Shown here piece by piece: positions 1 through 8,360 of a stretch of 64,000 bases of DNA (position 1 is its first letter; the number at the start of each line of letters is the position of its first letter). The notes under the pieces were generated by a model. That model made no database searches. It had not been told where the DNA came from and saw nothing but the letters and a program-made list of their open reading frames with translations. The stretch comes from Bacteroidales bacterium H3. Its GTDB lineage: Bacteria; Bacteroidota; Bacteroidia; Bacteroidales; Muribaculaceae. The position numbers and the translations under genes were made by a program. Where the stretch lies: assembly GCA_001701135.1 (NCBI GenBank), contig DAAN01000030.1, positions 1-64,000 of the forward strand, in the 5' to 3' direction.

Positions 1-42
1 ATTTTTAGTGGACAGTAGTGATATGAATTATATTATGATAAT

Positions 43-603
43 TTGGGATTGCCTCGTTATCGAGATTCAGTCAAAGGGCATAATGAGGTTCCATCAATAA
101 TTGGGAATTTTACAGGAGAAGGAGTTGATACTATTTACATTGATTATGAATTCGATAAGAATAAACTGAGCAAATCTCAGCAACGAAAATATGGTTTTGG
201 ATTAGTTGGAGGAAGTGCTGAAGATGAGAGATATCTTTATTATGCCGTATCGAATAATCCGAAATTACCGCCTGTAGAGCTCTTTTCCCCCAACGGACTT
301 GTTTTTGAGGGAGATGTTAACGGCGATGGCAAAGATGAGTGGGGTTATCTCTATACGTGGGTTACAAGTCAATGGAGGCAATATCGTATTTATACCTTTG
401 ATTCAAATAACGGGACCTGGAAACACTTGTACTATGGAGATTTACTTGATACCCCGGAATATGTTCGAGCCAGTGGTAAGGAAATTGTGGAGAAAGGACC
501 ACGAAAAGGCTTAATTACAATTAACCGGGGCGCATCAGATGGTGTAGTCCATGATACTGTTGTCAAGCCGACTTTTACTCCTATCACGAAAGATACGTGG
601 TAA
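43..603 (+). CDS. FG-GAP-like hypothetical protein, 5' end frameshifted
   Basis: The protein carries an FG-GAP-like calcium-binding motif (DVNGDGKDEWGY, about residue 92) and tryptophan/tyrosine-rich strands, resembling uncharacterised Bacteroidales beta-propeller-type secreted proteins. Function is unknown. No ATG exists in this frame and the first usable codon is TTG at 43. The frame starting at base 2 reads FLVDSSDMNY and ends WD just where this frame starts LPRY, so a one-base deletion near 47-52 probably split the gene, or the assembly has an error. The signal peptide would lie left of the window. The stop at 603 is followed by a GC hairpin. Confidence 0.6.
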   Translation: MGLPRYRDSVKGHNEVPSIIGNFTGEGVDTIYIDYEFDKNKLSKSQQRKYGFGLVGGSAEDERYLYYAVSNNPKLPPVELFSPNGLVFEGDVNGDGKDEWGYLYTWVTSQWRQYRIYTFDSNNGTWKHLYYGDLLDTPEYVRASGKEIVEKGPRKGLITINRGASDGVVHDTVVKPTFTPITKDTW

Positions 604-639
604 ATAATCATAATTTTCGGAACGATACACATATTAAAT

Positions 640-655
640 GCCGCCTTTTGGCGGC
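640..655. terminator. Short GC-rich hairpin between convergent genes
   Basis: GCCGCC pairs with GGCGGC around a TTTT loop, between the convergent ends of the FG-GAP-like gene and the DUF3873 gene. The T-tract is weak, so termination is an inference from position. Confidence 0.4.
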
Positions 656-725
656 CGAAATTTTGGACGAGATGAAGGCGATGGAGCATCACGCTTCACC
701 GCCTTCTTCACTGATATGGCATTGG

Positions 726-935
726 TTACTTGTTTCGTTTGGCGAGCCACTCGTCACGTTTGTGACGGCACTCTCGGAGGGTTGGAGCGACTACCGAAAA
801 GAGGTCTCCCTCGGCTGTTCTGTAATCGTACATTACCCTTGATACCTTGCGTCCTCGATGGGCTGAGTAGAAAGTCTCGTACTGCTCCTGTCCGGCTTGG
901 GTGGTCGATATTCCGTCTTGGGTCATTTGTGTCAT
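726..935 (-). CDS. DUF3873 family protein
   Basis: Small protein with the pattern GISTTQAGQEQYETF, then YDYRTAEGDLFSVVAPTLREC and a C-terminal RDEW. This matches my recollection of the DUF3873 proteins carried by Bacteroidales conjugative elements; their function is unknown. A longer GTG start at 959 would lie inside a perfect hairpin, so the ATG at 935 (or the next one at 926) is preferred. It lies downstream of the pcfJ-like gene on the same strand, which supports a mobile-element origin. Confidence 0.65.
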   Translation of the reverse strand: MTQMTQDGISTTQAGQEQYETFYSAHRGRKVSRVMYDYRTAEGDLFSVVAPTLRECRHKRDEWLAKRNK

Positions 936-953
936 AATCTTGGGGTGTGTTGT

Positions 954-977
954 GACCACCGCCGGATAGCGGTGGTC
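954..977 (-). other. Perfect 9-bp stem-loop after pcfJ-like gene
   Basis: GACCACCGC pairs with GCGGTGGTC around a 6-base loop, ten bases after the pcfJ-like stop codon. There is no T-run on the minus strand. It may be a weak terminator or a processing or stability hairpin between the two genes. Confidence 0.4.
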
Positions 978-986
978 GGGTTAAAC

Positions 987-2261
987 TTATGCTCTCTTTC
1001 TCGCGGCTATCTTCTTCTTGTTGGCTTTGATGATGCCGGCTATCTGCTCGGTGTATTCGCAGACCTGGTTGGCGAAGGCTCGGCATTGTAAGATTTGGTA
1101 ATCATCAAGCGAGATTTCGATGGTGGCTATCTGCTTGTCGCCGATGTATGCGGTGAGGGTCAGCGTCTTTTCTTTGAGGAAATATTTGGCTGTACCGCAA
1201 CAGATATGGTTTCGCTCTCCGATTTCATAGTAGTCGTCGATGCTGTCTATGGAGTGGATTTCAATCTCTCCGTCTGTCATAACCAATCCGAAATAGCGGG
1301 ATTTCATTTCCTCGAATTTCGCTCTGTCCTCAATGGCTTGCTGACGCTCTTTCTCCTGCTGTTCCTTCCTGCGCTGGCGGTTGACCTTCTCCACATATTC
1401 ATCGTGAGCCTCTTTGAGATTGGCGGGGCAGATGTACTTTGGAGATTGTATGTCCTTGCCACAACGCTCCAACATATTGATGTAGTCCATCCACATCTGC
1501 GAGTCCGTTACCTTGTAGCCGTTGCGGTTGGCTATCTTGATGGTGTTCCAATAGGTGTCGATGTCCGCCTTGTAGGTTGGTCTTGCACATAGGTATCGGA
1601 GCAATTCTATCTCATTGGCTTTCATCAGCGTTTCCGCCTTTGAGTTAGTTAGTAACTCTTGAAACATAGTCACGGGGTGGATATAGTGGCAACTCCCTTT
1701 GAAGCCATTGCGTTTGATGGTGTCCGTTACCTTGATGCGGGGATATACCCATTCATCGGATATGCGCTGGAAGGCTTCATTGTCACGTCTTATCTCCAAC
1801 GGAGAACCAAAGGCGAAACAGTCGATATAGTGTCCCAATGTCCTCTGCAAACCTACCACGGTAGTCTTGCCATTGCTGTCAATCCAATAACTGCCGATTT
1901 CAAGATAGGCGGGGTTAGCCTTCATTCCCTTGTGCATTTCCACTATCATCAGGAACATCCTCACTACCTGATAACCCTCCATAGTGGTGATTACGTTGAA
2001 ATAGGACTTGTCGCGGATTACTCGCTCTTTGGTGTCCTTGATTTCAATGCGAGTTCCACATTCGGGGCATAGGCACATTCCGTTCCTTGTCTCCAGCCAC
2101 TCGCGACCGCATTTCATACAGGTACACATTCCGGATTTCAGCCGATAGCCGTAATGGTTGATGGTTGAATTGAGTGCCCAATTCATTTGGGGAGTGGTGA
2201 GCGGGCGAAGTCGCCCGTTCAGTTCCACTATATGTTTTTCTTTGAGATTGCGAGGTTTCAT
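987..2261 (-). CDS. PcfJ-like conjugative element protein
   Basis: A 424-residue protein. Two CxxC pairs (MCTCMKCG and LCPECG, about residues 45-70) suggest a zinc ribbon near the N-terminus. The C-terminal third (about 345-410) has the PcfJ-like signature GERNHICCGTAKYF followed by LTAYIGDKQIATIEI. PcfJ-like proteins are carried by conjugative plasmids and Bacteroidales ICEs; their biochemical role is not established. A charged, probably coiled-coil stretch (RQRRKEQQEKERQQ) precedes the PcfJ domain. The next gene upstream is pcfK-like, 12 bases away, so the two are probably cotranscribed. Confidence 0.85.
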   Translation of the reverse strand: MKPRNLKEKHIVELNGRLRPLTTPQMNWALNSTINHYGYRLKSGMCTCMKCGREWLETRNGMCLCPECGTRIEIKDTKERVIRDKSYFNVITTMEGYQVVRMFLMIVEMHKGMKANPAYLEIGSYWIDSNGKTTVVGLQRTLGHYIDCFAFGSPLEIRRDNEAFQRISDEWVYPRIKVTDTIKRNGFKGSCHYIHPVTMFQELLTNSKAETLMKANEIELLRYLCARPTYKADIDTYWNTIKIANRNGYKVTDSQMWMDYINMLERCGKDIQSPKYICPANLKEAHDEYVEKVNRQRRKEQQEKERQQAIEDRAKFEEMKSRYFGLVMTDGEIEIHSIDSIDDYYEIGERNHICCGTAKYFLKEKTLTLTAYIGDKQIATIEISLDDYQILQCRAFANQVCEYTEQIAGIIKANKKKIAARKRA

Positions 2262-2273
2262 CTTCTTGGAGTT

Positions 2274-2720
2274 TTAGAGGTCGAAAAGACTGGGTTGAAC
2301 ATTGATTTCCTCTCCGGCTTTGGGAGCGTTGACGGTCGGCTTGGGTTGAGCCTTCGGTGCTGACCGACGTCTGATTTCTCGGAGTTGCTCCTGCTTATAC
2401 TGCTCCATAGCCTGCTCTTTGAGTTCGGCTTTGTCCTCCTCGGTCAGCTGCTCTTTGGAGATTACCACTTTACAGTTGATGAGTTTGCCGATTTCCTCTG
2501 CGGTGCAATCACCATCCCAATAATGAGTTGCAAGAGAATATACCTCATCGTTGGTCAGAACCGACACTCCTTGACGCTTGACTTCGTTGAGTATGTACTG
2601 GCAGCACTCGGCTACGGATTTGGTCGGCGAGGCATAGCGGATAGCAAACAGATTGTCGCTCGCTGCACGGCTGTCAAGATACTGACGGATAGCCTCGATA
2701 AAATTTTCAGATGATTTCAT
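2274..2720 (-). CDS. PcfK-like family protein
   Basis: A 148-residue protein matching PcfK-like proteins, the usual partners of PcfJ in Bacteroidales conjugative elements. The N-terminal two thirds are helical with a conserved-looking YWDGDCTAEEIG segment. A Lys/Glu/Arg-rich helix follows, then a low-complexity tail ending in PSLFDL. That ending resembles the short C-terminal clamp- or partner-binding tails seen on some DNA-handling proteins; this comparison is an inference. It lies directly upstream of the pcfJ-like gene. The exact function is unknown. Confidence 0.8.
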   Translation of the reverse strand: MKSSENFIEAIRQYLDSRAASDNLFAIRYASPTKSVAECCQYILNEVKRQGVSVLTNDEVYSLATHYWDGDCTAEEIGKLINCKVVISKEQLTEEDKAELKEQAMEQYKQEQLREIRRRSAPKAQPKPTVNAPKAGEEINVQPSLFDL

Positions 2721-2732
2721 AGTCGTATGTTT

Positions 2733-2945
2733 TTAGAAAGTTAATATCCAATAGATTATCACAAGTGCGCTGATGATTGATATTACCCAACCAATGCCTC
2801 GGAATATCGGTCGGAGGAAAGCCCACAAGGTCAGACCTATTATTGCTCCGAATATCCCTGCCAACCAAAGGATTGTTCTTTTTATTTGGTTGAACCTGAG
2901 GCTTGAAGCTTTGCCTTGACTATTTATGTGGCTGTTCGTTTTCAT
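2733..2945 (-). CDS. Small membrane protein
   Basis: A 70-residue protein with a polar N-terminus and two predicted membrane helices (about residues 26-45 and 50-69). It is 12 bases upstream of the pcfK-like gene on the same strand and is probably the first gene of the pcfK-pcfJ transcript. I do not recognise the family. Confidence 0.5.
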   Translation of the reverse strand: MKTNSHINSQGKASSLRFNQIKRTILWLAGIFGAIIGLTLWAFLRPIFRGIGWVISIISALVIIYWILTF

Positions 2946-3709
2946 CGTTGCGACGTTTTTTTATTTGTATATCACCATCGGTTTCGCTTGCTTGACACCC
3001 AAAGGGCGTGTGGCGGGAAAGAGGGGATGTTCGGCCTTGGGATTAAAAATACGAGTGCAAAATGAAGTATTCGCCGGAGCCAGCGGAGGCAAATACCATT
3101 TTGTGTCTGGAGATTTTTCATACCAAAGCCAAAAGAATATCCCCTTCGCCACACGTTAAGCTATGGCAAGCAAGTGAAATCGCTGGCTGATTGGACAATG
3201 AACAGGAGCCACGACTCCGGGACGGTGAAAACGGGCAGTCACATAATCATCTATGAAAATAAATTCCCCACTGAAAATAAATTTATTTACTGATTGATTG
3301 TAAAAATGGTACAGAGCGATACGACCTGCATAGGCTGTGGCAGTCAGACAACGCAGAAAGGATGACGGACACACTCTATGCCGAGTGGCGCAGTCTCAGG
3401 ACGGCAAGTGGTTGAGCGGACGATAAAATCCTTATCAGGCAACGGCGATAAAGAACACGGAGGAACTGCAAGAAGTCTCAGAGGCAAGCAGCGTCTTCGA
3501 TGCAGACCTCGGAGGCGTTGCCGGTTCTCGGTGTTCCGCCGTTGCCCATAGGCGGATGCGGTCGTAAGGTGTCAGTGGCTCGTCCACCGTCACCTTCCGA
3601 CGGCATCACGCCGCAAACACGGCAGTCCGCTCAGCCTCTTGCCGGACACCTTGACGGATTATCTAAACTTTTTATGCTCTTGTATGGTTTACAAGTGAGA
3701 AATATTTTG
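2946..3709. other. Gene-poor stretch of the conjugative element
   Basis: About 760 bases with no convincing gene. Several overlapping short frames exist on both strands (for example 2961-3152 minus), but none has a recognisable domain. The stretch contains the direct repeat GAAAATAAATT at 3254 and 3271, with an AT-palindrome (ATAAATTTAT) overlapping the second copy. It could hold a transfer origin or decayed genes; neither can be shown by eye. Confidence 0.4.
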
Positions 3710-3717
3710 TAACTTTG
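3710..3717 (+). promoter_or_regulatory. Bacteroidetes -7 box for the TA-like operon
   Basis: TAACTTTG fits the TAnnTTTG -7 consensus, 22 bases before the ATG at 3740. A partial -33 element (GGTTTAC, about 3686) lies roughly 18 bases upstream. Confidence 0.6.
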
Positions 3718-3739
3718 TCAACTAAAAAGATTATCCAAT

Positions 3740-4798
3740 ATGACTAAAGACTCAGACAACATATTCGGGCGTCGACAGAATCAAGCCCGCCTTATCAAAG
3801 GACTTACGATGGATGAACTTGGGAAACAGGTTCAGCCCGCCGTAACCCGTCAGGCCATAAATAAGTACGAGAAGGGACAGACCATGCCTGACAGTCGGAT
3901 GCTGATAGCCTTCAGTATGGCGTTGGGAGTGAAACCGGATTATTTCTTCCGTCCGTTTACCGTTGCCGTTGACAAGATAATGTTCAACAAGAAGACAGGG
4001 GTATCGGAACGTGCAGTCTCATCAATACGCGAAAAAGTCAGGGAGGAATTGGAAAGATACCTCGAAATCGAGGAATTATGCGGAATCAGAACTGATTTCA
4101 CCCTTGAAAAAAGAGAGGTGGAGAATGCCGACGATGTAAGAAGATATGCCGGTGATGTGCGGTCTAAGCTCGGACTTGGGCTTGACGGCATTTCAAACGT
4201 GATAGAGGTATTTGAAGATAACGGCATAAAGATTATCGAGATTTCCGAAAACAAGTCATTCGGAGGTCTCAGCGGCTATGCCAACGACAACATACCTGTA
4301 ATTGTCGTAAACCGGAATCTGCCTTCGGAGGAGAAGCGTTTTACGCTGCTCCACGAACTCGGACATCTTATTATAGGACTTCCCGCAGGATATGATATAA
4401 AGGAGATTGAACACCTGTGCAATGTGTTTGCCTCGGAAATGCTGGTGCCGTCATCGGTGCTGAAAGGACGCCTCGGCAATACGCGCCATGACATCTCATT
4501 GGCTGAATTAAGCGATATTCAGAAACAGTATGGCGCCTCGATAGACATTATCATGCAGTCGCTGAAAGACCTCGGAGTAATAACCGGAAGGAGATATGAA
4601 GGGTATCTGAAAAAGAAAAAGATCTTCCCGGACTTCAACGCGATAGTTGGGAAGTCGCTTTTTATCTCGGAGACCTCAGGCCGATTTGTCAGGATGGTAT
4701 ATCGTGCGGTTGCCGATGAGATTATCTCGCTGTCGAAGGCGGCGTCGCTTCTCAACACCTCTGTTGACAGAGTGAGATCACAACTCCAGCTTGTATAA
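3740..4798 (+). CDS. Xre-family regulator fused to ImmA/IrrE-type metallopeptidase
   Basis: The N-terminus (about 5-70) is a Cro/CI helix-turn-helix, including TRQAINKYEKGQTMP. The centre (about 135-240) is an ImmA/IrrE-like zinc protease domain with HELGH at 205-209 and a downstream glutamate in FASEML (E233). In ICEBs1 and DdrO systems such proteases cleave or relieve a repressor; here both functions lie in one chain. It is three bases upstream of a PIN-domain gene, an arrangement typical of type II toxin-antitoxin pairs with a protease-type antitoxin. It sits next to the putative end of the conjugative element and may stabilise it. Confidence 0.9.
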   Translation: MTKDSDNIFGRRQNQARLIKGLTMDELGKQVQPAVTRQAINKYEKGQTMPDSRMLIAFSMALGVKPDYFFRPFTVAVDKIMFNKKTGVSERAVSSIREKVREELERYLEIEELCGIRTDFTLEKREVENADDVRRYAGDVRSKLGLGLDGISNVIEVFEDNGIKIIEISENKSFGGLSGYANDNIPVIVVNRNLPSEEKRFTLLHELGHLIIGLPAGYDIKEIEHLCNVFASEMLVPSSVLKGRLGNTRHDISLAELSDIQKQYGASIDIIMQSLKDLGVITGRRYEGYLKKKKIFPDFNAIVGKSLFISETSGRFVRMVYRAVADEIISLSKAASLLNTSVDRVRSQLQLV

Positions 4799-4801
4799 AC
4801 G

Positions 4802-5308
4802 ATGAAGATATTAGTCAACGATACAAATATCTTCATTGACCTCCATTCGGTAGGTCTGTTGGAAGAAATGTGCCGGTTGCCTTACGAGATTCACACTGTG
4901 GATTTCGTGGTGGCAGAAATTGCAGATGCCGACCAGCGAAGAATTTTTGATGAACTTGTTGCCCGAGGGGAAATATCCGTCGATGGATTCACTTCTGATG
5001 AAGTGATTGAAATTGTTGAGGAACACTCGTCAGTTTCCGGCAATCTCTCCATACCCGATTGCTCGGTATGCTATTTCGCAAGAAAACATAACGTACCAAT
5101 GTTGACGGGCGACCGACGGCTTAGACGCTATGCCGAAGAACAGTCAATCGAGGTGCATGGCATCCTCTTTATATTCGATGAATTGGTCAGGCATGACATC
5201 ATATCGACATCAATGGCAGCAGACCGACTTGAAGAATTATTCGCCATCAACGCCCGACTCCCGAAGGCTGAAATCAGGGAGCGCATCAACCGTTGGAAAA
5301 GTGTCTGA
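4802..5308 (+). CDS. PIN-domain protein, predicted toxin RNase
   Basis: A 168-residue protein with the PIN pattern of acidic residues: D7 in VNDTNIF, E39 in VVAEIAD, D86 in IPDCSV and D103 in LTGDRRLR. PIN toxins are metal-dependent RNases that often cut tRNA or mRNA. The gene starts three bases after the Xre-ImmA/IrrE-type gene, so the two are cotranscribed and probably form a toxin-antitoxin module. The C-terminal helical tail (EELFAINARLPKAEIRERINRW) is outside the core fold. The target is unknown. Confidence 0.85.
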   Translation: MKILVNDTNIFIDLHSVGLLEEMCRLPYEIHTVDFVVAEIADADQRRIFDELVARGEISVDGFTSDEVIEIVEEHSSVSGNLSIPDCSVCYFARKHNVPMLTGDRRLRRYAEEQSIEVHGILFIFDELVRHDIISTSMAADRLEELFAINARLPKAEIRERINRWKSV

Positions 5309-5390
5309 AAACGGATATATTGTTTTTAACAACCGGTCATAAAATTATCTAAAACGAACCTTCGGCCTTGCCGGATAGCGGTAAAAGCAT

Positions 5391-5398
5391 TATATTTG
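5391..5398 (+). promoter_or_regulatory. Candidate -7 box at the element end
   Basis: TATATTTG fits the TAnnTTTG consensus, but no gene follows on this strand. About 200 bases later comes a strong terminator, so a short RNA spanning the element junction is possible. Confidence 0.35.
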
Positions 5399-5536
5399 CA
5401 TTATAAATGAACTAACAAAAGCCGTGCTGCAAGAGGCGGGACGGGGTTCGTAAAATTAGGTTGCAAATTAGTGGCACAGCAAAATTCCGATTTTGCAAGT
5501 TGCTGATATAAACGCATTTGGAGCATAAGGAACAAG

Positions 5537-5552
5537 TCCCTCCATCTCCACT
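5537..5552 (+). other. Putative attachment-site core, 3' end of a tmRNA- or tRNA-like gene
   Basis: TCCCTCCATCTCCACT resembles the 3' T-arm and acceptor strand of tmRNA or a tRNA, but the matching 5' half is absent here. It marks the switch from conjugative-element genes to chromosomal genes, and a strong terminator follows 45 bases later. The likely explanation is integration into the 3' end of ssrA or a tRNA gene, leaving the partial copy at this end. A hairpin GCAAAAT-TCCG-ATTTTGC (5478-5495) lies just inside the element. Confidence 0.45.
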
Positions 5553-5597
5553 TGACGGGTCGGACAGATTCCGGCCAACATAAGTCCAAAGAAGACT

Positions 5598-5635
5598 AAA
5601 CCGCAGAATTTCAATCAATTCTGCGGTTTTTTCGT
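5598..5635 (+). terminator. Rho-independent terminator
   Basis: AAACCGCAGAATT pairs with AATTCTGCGGTTT around a 6-base loop and runs into a T-tract. It may be the original terminator of the RNA gene used as the integration site. Confidence 0.85.
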
Positions 5636-5709
5636 GCCTAAAAACATCGATTCAGGACCGTCATCGGACAGAAAAAAGACCGCCACGGACGGCTATTCGT
5701 TACTATGTT

Positions 5710-6408
5710 CTACATGGAATATCCGAGCAGTCCCAGAATCATCGGAGCGAGAAGAGCAGTGAAAAGACCGTTTAGTGTCAGCCCTATTGATGAAAATGCA
5801 CCAAAGCGTTCGCTGCGTTCCATAGCTGCGGAGGTGCCTACAGCGTGGGCTGCCGTACCGATAGACAGGCCACCCGCAATGGGCGAATGGATATGGCTCA
5901 TCTTTACAATTTTAAACCCTGTCATTCCTCCGAAAATCCCGGTGACCACTACCACCGCAGCAGTGAGGGGCGCAATACCTCCCATGGCATTTGAGATCTC
6001 CATGGCTATGGGTGTAGTGACCGCCTTTGGAGCAAGCGAGATGACAACTTCACGAGTGGCACCGAATAACTCGGCGAGAAGAACAACGCTTACAATACCG
6101 GCAACACATCCTGCAAGTTCCGACAGCAGAAGCGGAAGAATTTGCCGTTTTATGGACGAAAGCTGCTTGTAGAGAGGTACACCGAGGGCAACCACGGCAG
6201 GCTTGAGCCAGAAGTCAATGTATTCTCCTCCCTTTTTGTAAGTATCGTAGTCGATATCACACATCAGAAGGAAAGCAATCATTGCAGCTATTGCAATAAG
6301 GATAGGATTGAGCAGCTTTATTCCGGTGCGTTTCTGAAGGAGCTGCGCGCCGAGGTAGAAGCCGAAAGTAAGGGCTATGAGAAAAAATTTGTTTTGCAGG
6401 AAATCCAT
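5710..6408 (-). CDS. lrgB: LrgB family membrane protein
   Basis: A 232-residue polytopic inner-membrane protein of the LrgB/CidB family. Family motifs include SLAPKAVTTPIAMEIS and the terminal block HSPIAGGLSIGTAAHAVGTSAAME. LrgAB-type proteins have been linked to murein hydrolase control and to export of small metabolites such as pyruvate; which role applies here is open. Its ATG overlaps the lrgA stop codon by one base (TAATG), so the two genes are translationally coupled. Length is normal for the family. Confidence 0.9.
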   Translation of the reverse strand: MDFLQNKFFLIALTFGFYLGAQLLQKRTGIKLLNPILIAIAAMIAFLLMCDIDYDTYKKGGEYIDFWLKPAVVALGVPLYKQLSSIKRQILPLLLSELAGCVAGIVSVVLLAELFGATREVVISLAPKAVTTPIAMEISNAMGGIAPLTAAVVVVTGIFGGMTGFKIVKMSHIHSPIAGGLSIGTAAHAVGTSAAMERSERFGAFSSIGLTLNGLFTALLAPMILGLLGYSM

Positions 6409-6782
6409 TATTCAGCCTCCTTTGCGTATTTATGACTCAACTTGGAAGAAGCGGAGCGCACAAGCTGGTGAACCCAACCTGTAACAGCAATGATTATGAA
6501 TGTGCTTATGACAGTGGCGAAAACAATGGGAATCCATTGGTCGGCAATTATCCCCAGACAATTCATGAGACCGATACCTGCGGGCACAAAGAAGAATCCG
6601 AGATTATGAACAAGGAAACCGGATAGTCGTTCCACCCATCCCAGCTTCACAATTCCCAATTTGAGCGATGCGCACAAGAGCACCATGCCAATAATGCTTG
6701 ACGGAATCGGAATGCCGGTGAGATTTACCAGAAATTCGCCAATGGCGAGAAATGCAAACAAAACACCGAATTGTATTATCAT
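6408..6782 (-). CDS. lrgA: LrgA/CidA family holin-like protein
   Basis: Small membrane protein with four predicted helices and the LrgA signature IPIPSSIIGMVLL. It pairs with LrgB directly downstream. A longer TTG start at 6809 would lie inside the promoter box, so the ATG at 6782 is chosen, giving 124 residues. The gene pair forms a two-gene operon driven by the box at 6807-6814. Confidence 0.87.
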   Translation of the reverse strand: MIIQFGVLFAFLAIGEFLVNLTGIPIPSSIIGMVLLCASLKLGIVKLGWVERLSGFLVHNLGFFFVPAGIGLMNCLGIIADQWIPIVFATVISTFIIIAVTGWVHQLVRSASSKLSHKYAKEAE

Positions 6783-6806
6783 AATGTCAATCGAGTAATT
6801 TCGGTG

Positions 6807-6814
6807 CAAATTTA
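6807..6814 (-). promoter_or_regulatory. -7 box for lrgAB
   Basis: On the minus strand the sequence reads TAAATTTG, matching TAnnTTTG, 24 bases before the chosen lrgA ATG. Confidence 0.65.
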
Positions 6815-7156
6815 TATAAAAATACTGAAACTTTAGGTCTGCAGAATAAAGAATCAGAAATCAGAAGCCACGCTCTAAGAACTTGTTCTTCGAATAATTC
6901 CGGCTATTCCACTCTATTGACATGACAATCTTGATAGGGCATCATATCATCAACAGGATTTTCGCCGTATTAATTATCGTTCTCTTCCATGATATGCATT
7001 AAAAGTAGATAACGTCTTTCTAATGCAAAATGAGTTGGATTAACTGTCCATAATATACTATTGGTATATTGACGTATATAATTTTCAACTCAATAGTTTG
7101 ACGGTACAAACTTTTTGATTAACTGTGCGGTTGATATTTCAAAGTGATAATCAACT
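6815..7156. other. Intergenic region between lrgAB and abiE
   Basis: About 340 AT-rich bases. The minus strand holds a short open stretch ending DDMMPYQDCHVNRVE (about 6917-6975) without a clear start, perhaps the end of a lost gene. I see no RNA gene and no good promoter box close to abiEi. Confidence 0.4.
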
Positions 7157-7921
7157 ATGAGCATAGTGACAACATCAAAAATCAACCGGCTTCTTACCGA
7201 TGCAGTTCCCGGCGGACTTCTGTTTGCCGCTTGGCTTCGGAAAGAGGGATACTCCGCCCAGCTCATAAAGAGATACCGGGATTCAGGTTGGCTCGAAGGG
7301 TTGTCGCGTGGGGTTATGTATAGAAAGAATGATAGCCTTTCGGCGTTGGCTTCGGTTTATAGCTACAATCTTCAGACCGGAAACAAAGCGCGAATAGCAG
7401 CACATTCCGCGCTTGAACTTTTCGGATTCAATCATTACGTGCCGATGGGTAAACCTCGACTCATGGTCGCTTTTAAGAACGGTAACGTCGATGATTGGGT
7501 AAGATGTGAAAAGTACGACATGACGATAGTGCCGTTTCATACGGGTATCTTTAACAATCCGGCTACCCAATCCCTTGACAGAAACGGACTCTCCTTAATA
7601 TTATCATCGCCTGAGCAGGCATTTCTGGAATGTCTGCATCTTGTGCCGGATCACTATAATTATATGGATCTGTACTATATAATGGAGCAGCTGACATCAC
7701 TTGATCCTGACAAAGTACAGATCGCGCTTGAAAACACATCGAGCCAGCGGGTAAAAAGGATGTTTCTATATATGGCCGAGACAGCCGGACATTATTGGTT
7801 TGACATGCTCAATATGGATAAATTCTGTCTGACGACTTCCAAACTTCAGCTCGTTGACAATGGAGTTTACATTTCCAAGTATCGCATTACCGTCCCTAAA
7901 GAATTAAATGTTTATGAATGA
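7157..7921 (+). CDS. abiEi: AbiEi family antitoxin (type IV TA)
   Basis: A 254-residue protein with the AbiEi layout. An N-terminal winged-helix region (LLTDAVPGGLLFAAWLRKEGYSAQ, about 12-35) is followed by the ARIAAHSALELFGF segment and a C-terminal domain containing SPEQAFLECLHLVP. AbiEi represses its operon and neutralises the nucleotidyltransferase toxin AbiEii, giving phage resistance by abortive infection in Lactococcus. The next gene overlaps its 3' end and encodes the N-terminal half of an AbiEii toxin, which is truncated here. The antitoxin is therefore intact but orphaned. Confidence 0.85.
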   Translation: MSIVTTSKINRLLTDAVPGGLLFAAWLRKEGYSAQLIKRYRDSGWLEGLSRGVMYRKNDSLSALASVYSYNLQTGNKARIAAHSALELFGFNHYVPMGKPRLMVAFKNGNVDDWVRCEKYDMTIVPFHTGIFNNPATQSLDRNGLSLILSSPEQAFLECLHLVPDHYNYMDLYYIMEQLTSLDPDKVQIALENTSSQRVKRMFLYMAETAGHYWFDMLNMDKFCLTTSKLQLVDNGVYISKYRITVPKELNVYE

Positions 7922-8360
7922 CATATACCGCCGACAGGTTGCACTTCTTATCAGAGTGATGCCGCTCGTCTTCAAGATAAAGGATTTCGCCGTACATGGA
8001 GGAACTGCAATAAATCTGTTCCATCGGAATCTTCCGAGATATTCGGTTGACATAGATGTGACCTATATACCATTAGAAGACCGCGATACGAGTCTAAAGA
8101 ACATAAACACGCATCTTGCGAATTTGAAAACGGCTATTGAGAGAGCCATTCCCGGCATTCGCGTCATCCATAAGCCGGATGTGTGGAAACTGCAGTGTAC
8201 CAAAGACGGAACTACAATCAAGATAGAGGTAAACGGGACAAAGAGAGGGATTATAGGCAGTGTCGAAAAGATACAGCTTTGCGAAAAAGCCAAAGAGGAA
8301 TTTGGCATGAGTTGCTTTGCCAATATCGTGTCATGGAGTCAGCTTTATGGCGGAAAAATC
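7914..8360 (+). pseudogene. AbiEii nucleotidyltransferase toxin, 3' truncated
   Basis: The start of an AbiEii/AbiGii-type nucleotidyltransferase: VHGGTAINLF, then the metal-binding pair YSVDIDVTYI, and FANIVSWSQLYGGKI. AbiEii toxins continue with a C-terminal domain after GGKI; here the homology stops at 8360. The frame stays open to 8744, but only by reading antisense through an unrelated hydrolase gene. The 12 bases GGCGGAAAAATC at 8349-8360 make sense in both genes, so a deletion between short identical sequences probably created the junction. It overlaps the end of abiEi by 8 bases. The toxin is unlikely to be functional. Confidence 0.8.

Noticed and set aside
2961..3152. Minus-strand frame of 63 codons in the conjugative element
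   Set aside because: Other frames over the same bases are open as well, and no domain, start signal or partner gene supports it.
6890..6915. CTAAGAACTTGTTC resembles the ends of the MITE-like element at 32617
   Set aside because: Only about a dozen bases match, with no partner repeat nearby, so chance similarity is likely.
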